Shown: piece after piece, positions 14,312 through 17,573 of the stretch
Numbering within the stretch: the first letter of the stretch is position 1
How the letters are laid out: the number at the start of each line of letters is the position of its first letter
NCBI GenBank assembly: GCA_002436415.1
Contig: DJMA01000030.1
Coordinates: 1-17,573, forward strand
DNA from: Bdellovibrionaceae bacterium UBA6502
GTDB taxonomy: Bacteria > Bdellovibrionota > Bdellovibrionia > Bdellovibrionales > UBA840
Length of the DNA: 17,573 nt
Direction of reading: 5' to 3'
The notes under the pieces: model-generated
What the model saw: the letters and a program-made list of their open reading frames with translations, nothing else
The model's database searches: none
Told to the model about the DNA's origin: nothing
Position numbers and translations under genes: made by a program

Positions 14312-16666
14312 ATGAATTTAAGTTTTGAGAAATATTTTGAATCTCGTTTTCCAGAAATAAAAATTACTTCAGCGAAGGCTGTTTTAGAACTCGTTGCTGA
14401 TGGTGGTACGGTTCCATTTATTGCTCGTTATCGAAAAGAAAAGACAGGTAATTTAGACGAAGTTGCCATTCGTAATGTGATTGATGCTAAAGCGACTTAC
14501 GATGAAGTGATAAAACGAAAAGAATTTATCCTGAAGGAAATTGAATCCCAAGGTAACCTAACGGAAGAAATCAAAAAGCGTATTCTAGCTTCTTATGATC
14601 TTGGCGATTTGGAAGAGATCTACAGACCATTTAAGAAGAAAAAGAAAACCAAAGCAACCATCGCCAGAGAGGCTGGGCTTGAACCTTTAGCGGATTGGAT
14701 TTGGGCAATTGGTCACGGTGAAGCGAAAGATTCTGCATCACTTGAAGTGAAGGCAAAAGACTTTATAAATCCAGCGGCTAAATTTGTAACCTACCAAGAG
14801 GTTTTAAAAGGCGCGACGGATATCATTGTTGAGAAGATTGCCAACGAACCTAGTCTTCGAGAGCAAGTTAAAAATGATTTAGAGAAAAACGGTAAATTGG
14901 TAAGTAAAAGAACTAAAAACTTCAAAGCCAATTCTAAATACTCAAACTATGAAGAATACGAAGAGTCAGTGGCAACTTTAGAAAAAGCCAAGGCATCTCA
15001 CAGATATATGGCTATGCGACGTGGTTGGCAAGAAGGGGAGTTATCTCTTAGCTTAGTTGGTTCACAAGATCTTTTAGAGTCTACTTATGTGAATTTCGCT
15101 TGTAGTGAACAAGACACTCAAGTTGCTGGCTTTTTGAATACAGCGGCAAAATCAGCATTGAACATTTACGTTCTTCCTTCTGTTACAAATGAGCTACATA
15201 GAAAATTAAAAGAAGCAGCGGATGAGCATGCCATCGAAGTTTTTGCCACTAACGTAAAGACCTTATTATTGTCCTCTCCTTATGGCGCGAAGTGTGTTCT
15301 TGGAATTGACCCTGGAATTCGTACTGGTTGTAAAGTGGCTTTAGTAGACAAGGCTGGAAACTTCTTATCGCACACAGTATTACATATTCAAGGCAATGAT
15401 GCAGAAACGAAAGCTAAGAAGCTTTTGGGTGACCTTTTTAAGCAGGTTGAGGTTGAAGCAATTGCTGTTGGAAACGGAACTGGTGGACGTGAAGCAGAAG
15501 CGTTCCTGAAAAAACAAGTAAGTGATCTTGGCAAAAAAACTCCAGTGATCTTAATCAATGAGGCTGGAGCTTCGGTTTATTCGGCGAGTGATATCGCTAG
15601 AGAGGAGTTTCCTGAGCTTGATTTAACGGTTCGTGGTGCTATCTCGATTGCCAGAAGACTACAAGATCCTCTTGCTGAATTGGTTAAAATTGATCCGAAG
15701 AGTATTGGTGTTGGACAGTACCAACATGATGTTAACCAAACTAATCTTAAGAAAAATCTAGAGAGCGTAGTTGAGTCTTGTGTGAATGCTGTTGGTGTTG
15801 ACGTAAACACGGCATCGGCTAGATTACTTTCTTTCATTTCAGGTGTTGGCCCGGCATTGGCTAAAAACTTAGTAGATCACCGTGCAGAAAATGGCCTATT
15901 TGAAGATCGTGGTTCCTTGTTAAAGGTAAAACGTTTTTCAGATAAAGTTTTTGAACAAGCTGCAGGTTTCTTACGTGTACCAAACTCTAAGAACCCACTT
16001 GATAATACGGGAATTCACCCAGAGAGTTATTCGGCTGTTAAGGATATGGCAAAAGACACTGGATTTAAAATCTCCGATTTAATCGGTAAAAAACCAAAAG
16101 AGATTTTAGATGCTCGTACAAAATGGGTTGAGGTTATCGGTGAATATACTTTTGACGATATCGTTGCTGAATTGGAAAAACCAGGTCGCGATCCTCGTGG
16201 AGACTTTGAATTGTTTCAATTCCGTGATGATATTCATGAAGTAAAAGACTTAAAAGAAGATATGCAGTGTCCAGGTATTGTTACCAATGTAACGAATTTT
16301 GGAGCTTTTGTTGATATCGGTGTACACCAAGATGGCTTAGTACATATTAGCCATTTATCACATGAGTTCGTGGATGATCCGCGTAAAGTGGTTAGTCCTG
16401 GTGATAAAGTAAAAGTAAAAGTATTGGGTGTAGATGAAGCGAAAAACCAAATTTCATTGACGATGCTTTTAACTGAAAAACCAAAAACAAAGGTTTCCGG
16501 TACAAGATCAAATAATAATCGCCCTGCGGGTAAATCCGCTGGAGCTAGAAAGCCAGGTGGCAACAAAGCTGGGGCTCGCAAGCCACAGAATAAGAGACCG
16601 CCTCGTGAGCCGATGAACAATGCTTTCGCGGTTTTAGCTGATTTTAAAAATACCTTAAAAAAATAA
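14312..16666 (+). CDS. tex: Tex family RNA-binding transcription accessory protein
   Basis: Cytosolic nucleic-acid-binding protein of the Tex/Spt6-related family, implicated in transcription and in tolerance of stress in several bacteria. The 784 residues match the usual length. Order: N-terminal helical Tex region (from 1, with GGTVPFIARYRKE near 31-43); YqgF/RNase H-like domain beginning near 328 with VLGIDPGIRTGCK; helix-hairpin-helix region near 500-560 (LLSFISGVGPALAKNLVDHR); S1 RNA-binding domain near 653-718 (GIVTNVTNFGAFVDIG, DGLVHISHLS). A basic low-complexity tail of about 65 residues follows, with two AGARKP copies, which may add RNA affinity. AAAGGAAG lies six bases before the ATG. 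The transcript ends in a perfect hairpin terminator directly after the stop. Confidence 0.97.
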   Translation: MNLSFEKYFESRFPEIKITSAKAVLELVADGGTVPFIARYRKEKTGNLDEVAIRNVIDAKATYDEVIKRKEFILKEIESQGNLTEEIKKRILASYDLGDLEEIYRPFKKKKKTKATIAREAGLEPLADWIWAIGHGEAKDSASLEVKAKDFINPAAKFVTYQEVLKGATDIIVEKIANEPSLREQVKNDLEKNGKLVSKRTKNFKANSKYSNYEEYEESVATLEKAKASHRYMAMRRGWQEGELSLSLVGSQDLLESTYVNFACSEQDTQVAGFLNTAAKSALNIYVLPSVTNELHRKLKEAADEHAIEVFATNVKTLLLSSPYGAKCVLGIDPGIRTGCKVALVDKAGNFLSHTVLHIQGNDAETKAKKLLGDLFKQVEVEAIAVGNGTGGREAEAFLKKQVSDLGKKTPVILINEAGASVYSASDIAREEFPELDLTVRGAISIARRLQDPLAELVKIDPKSIGVGQYQHDVNQTNLKKNLESVVESCVNAVGVDVNTASARLLSFISGVGPALAKNLVDHRAENGLFEDRGSLLKVKRFSDKVFEQAAGFLRVPNSKNPLDNTGIHPESYSAVKDMAKDTGFKISDLIGKKPKEILDARTKWVEVIGEYTFDDIVAELEKPGRDPRGDFELFQFRDDIHEVKDLKEDMQCPGIVTNVTNFGAFVDIGVHQDGLVHISHLSHEFVDDPRKVVSPGDKVKVKVLGVDEAKNQISLTMLLTEKPKTKVSGTRSNNNRPAGKSAGARKPGGNKAGARKPQNKRPPREPMNNAFAVLADFKNTLKK

Positions 16667-16695
16667 AAAAAGAGCAGCTTCCAGCTGCTCTTTTT
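16667..16695. terminator. Bidirectional hairpin terminator between tex and the response regulator
   Basis: The A-rich arm 16667-16679, ending in GAGCAGCT, pairs perfectly over 13 bases with 16683-16695, starting AGCTGCTC and ending in a T-tract. The loop is TCC. Because the A-run and T-run flank the GC core symmetrically, it should terminate both the plus-strand tex and the minus-strand regulator that ends at 16713. Confidence 0.92.
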
Positions 16696-16712
16696 GTATG
16701 ACACCTTCGCGA

Positions 16713-17135
16713 TTAAGCGGCGACTCTAGGCCATTTTCTATCAGGAAAAGTGGACTTTAATTTGTTCTTTAATTTATCAAAAGTGATTGGCTTAACGATA
16801 TAAGCGTCAACGCCAAGTTGCTTTGATTTCAAAATGTATTCTTTGTCCATAACTGCAGTACACAGATAAAACGGGATGTCTTTTTTATCGCTTTCAGAAG
16901 TTCTTACGGCTTCGAGGAGTTCAATCCCATCCATATTTGGCATCATGATATCTGAAACCACTGTAACTAGATTTGGAATTCCTTTTTGGAAAGCCTCCCA
17001 AGCCTCTTTACCATCTGCACAGGCAACAGTGTCAAATCCAAGCTTCTCGATCAAGTGAGTTAAAATCCTACGGTTTGGTGCAGAGTCTTCTACAACTAAG
17101 ATGGTATCCTTCTGTGCTTTTTCTTCTTCAGCCAT
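16713..17135 (-). CDS. Single-domain response regulator (CheY-like receiver)
   Basis: Receiver domain that takes a phosphate from a histidine kinase and signals by protein contact, as no output domain is present. The 140 residues contain the full receiver set: acidic pocket E16-D17 in LVVEDS, phospho-acceptor D62 in VVSDIMMPNMDG, switch T93 in LCTAV and K115 in IVKPI. I chose the ATG at 17135, with AAAGGA seven bases upstream, over an in-frame TTG at 17141. It stands alone, convergent with tex and sharing its terminator. A partner kinase is not adjacent; the FIST-linked kinase at 6347-7597 lacks its own regulator, but a link across 9 kb is speculation. Confidence 0.95.
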   Translation of the reverse strand: MAEEEKAQKDTILVVEDSAPNRRILTHLIEKLGFDTVACADGKEAWEAFQKGIPNLVTVVSDIMMPNMDGIELLEAVRTSESDKKDIPFYLCTAVMDKEYILKSKQLGVDAYIVKPITFDKLKNKLKSTFPDRKWPRVAA

Positions 17136-17211
17136 TTCCAAATCCTTTCTATTGTCTAATATTTATCGGTTTTTAAATTTGTGGTTTTAGTGAAAAGTTC
17201 TAATTAGGATA

Positions 17212-17475
17212 ATGACAGCATATTTTAAAGATTGGCTGGCTTTACGCGGAGTGGCTAGGGGAAGCATTAACATTAAGTCTCAGATTGGGAATTTGTTTAA
17301 ACTGTATTGGTATTTAGTCTTACTACTTGGTTTTGATTTTCAAATGAGCTGGGGATCTGGTTCAAGAGTATTTTTGTTAGACAGGTCTTGGCTTTACTTA
17401 GGTTTAGGCTTCTTTTCATTTTTTATTTTTTGGATTACTCCTCGGTTTAGGTCTTCGAATGAGCCGGCCTTCTGA
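17212..17475 (+). CDS. Small hydrophobic ORF at the start of a tandem repeat, doubtful gene
   Basis: An 87-residue frame with two hydrophobic segments (about 31-41 and 61-74), not recognised. AGGA lies only two bases before the ATG, too close to be a good site. Its second half, from an internal ATG at 17344, is repeated with divergence immediately downstream and coincides with one repeat unit. The translated unit would be 43 residues (17344-17475) and mostly one membrane-spanning helix, beginning MSWGSGSRVFLLD. Either the long form, the short form or neither may be made. Confidence 0.35.
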   Translation: MTAYFKDWLALRGVARGSINIKSQIGNLFKLYWYLVLLLGFDFQMSWGSGSRVFLLDRSWLYLGLGFFSFFIFWITPRFRSSNEPAF

Positions 17476-17573
17476 AACAAAAGTGTTTTTCTCAGACACG
17501 TTTTTGGCCTTCGGCTTTGGGTTCTTTTTATTTTCGATTTTTTTGTATTACTCCTCGGTTTAGGTCTTCGAAT
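17320..17573 (+). repeat. Degenerate tandem repeat, unit about 113-115 bp, running to the window edge
   Basis: Unit 1 (17343-17457) and unit 2 (17458-17570) both begin AATGAGC, agree at about 70% of positions in their first 50 bases, and end in an identical block. That block is 27 bases, present exactly at 17434-17460 and 17547-17573, and starts ATTACTCCTCGG. A degenerate version with 24 of 30 matching bases over the block and the following AATGAGC lies at 17320-17349, one period earlier, so at least three junctions can be seen. The window stops in the first bases of what would be unit 3. Confidence 0.75.
17459..17563 (+). CDS. Second small hydrophobic ORF in the tandem repeat, doubtful gene
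   Basis: A 34-residue frame in unit 2, starting MSRPSETKVFFSD and continuing with a single Phe-rich hydrophobic helix, ending at TAG. It aligns with the peptide read from the ATG at 17344: M-S, a serine two positions later, a basic residue then V-F, D, then G-x-G-F-F and I-F at matching places. An extra T in unit 2 shifts its last residues relative to unit 1, giving the early stop. Its ATG overlaps the end of the previous frame. A weak TTAGG seven bases upstream is the only ribosome-binding candidate. Confidence 0.25.
   Translation: MSRPSETKVFFSDTFLAFGFGFFLFSIFLYYSSV

Noticed and set aside
15577..15837. Minus-strand ORFs inside tex and across its end (also 16234-16704)
   Set aside because: Tex domains cover these positions on the plus strand, and the second ORF also reads through the bidirectional terminator.
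1..17573. Defence island, phage, CRISPR, IS element or biosynthetic cluster
   Set aside because: No spaced repeats, transposase, integrase, restriction, phage or biosynthetic genes were seen on either strand; the genes are housekeeping, signalling or unknown envelope proteins.

Overview
This 17.6 kb window is bacterial chromosome of low GC (roughly 40% by eye). Genes are short, on both strands, and mostly in single-gene or two-gene units. All the genes I can name are housekeeping or general ones: rdgB, rph, tsaE, infA, tex, an RNA methyltransferase, a cell-wall amidase and glpQ. The mix of signal peptides, an LSAC lipoprotein, a GlpQ-type periplasmic enzyme and a lysine-rich H1-like protein fits a Gram-negative. 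My best guess is the Bdellovibrionota/Bacteriovorax side of the former Deltaproteobacteria. That placement is inference from gene content and base composition and is not proven. I see no tRNA, rRNA, IS element, phage gene or CRISPR array.

Layout. 1-1346 (minus): an rph-rdgB pair three bases apart, covering tRNA 3' trimming and nucleotide-pool cleaning. 1479-2225 (minus): a secreted N-acetylmuramoyl-L-alanine amidase, divergent from tsaE (2328-2765, plus). 2880-3512: a small exported protein of unknown role with a TTG start and a strong Shine-Dalgarno, closed by a clear terminator. 3724-4866: a stand-alone THUMP/UPF0020 RNA methyltransferase. 4867-5146 is a 280-base gap with two conspicuous dyads. 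5147-7597: a FIST-domain protein and a soluble histidine kinase six bases apart, which look like one signalling unit and have no adjacent response regulator. 7641-8672: a stand-alone DUF2156 (MprF C-terminal-like) protein, overlapping by four bases the convergent glpQ (8669-9646, minus). 9900-12675: two unknown envelope proteins, a lipoprotein with a probable beta-helix and a membrane-anchored helical protein. 12885-13676: an H1-like lysine-rich protein ending in what looks like a Tudor-like SH3 fold. 13937-14155 (minus): infA. 14312-16666 (plus): tex. It shares a perfect bidirectional hairpin terminator with a single-domain response regulator (16713-17135, minus). The right edge (about 17320-17573) holds degenerate tandem units of about 113-115 bp encoding short hydrophobic peptides.

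The parts most worth a second look are the tandem small-ORF units at the right edge (with a caution about a contig end), the H1/Tudor-like fusion, the FIST-kinase pair and its unusual upstream dyads, and the stand-alone DUF2156 protein. I did not find a system I could confidently call new.
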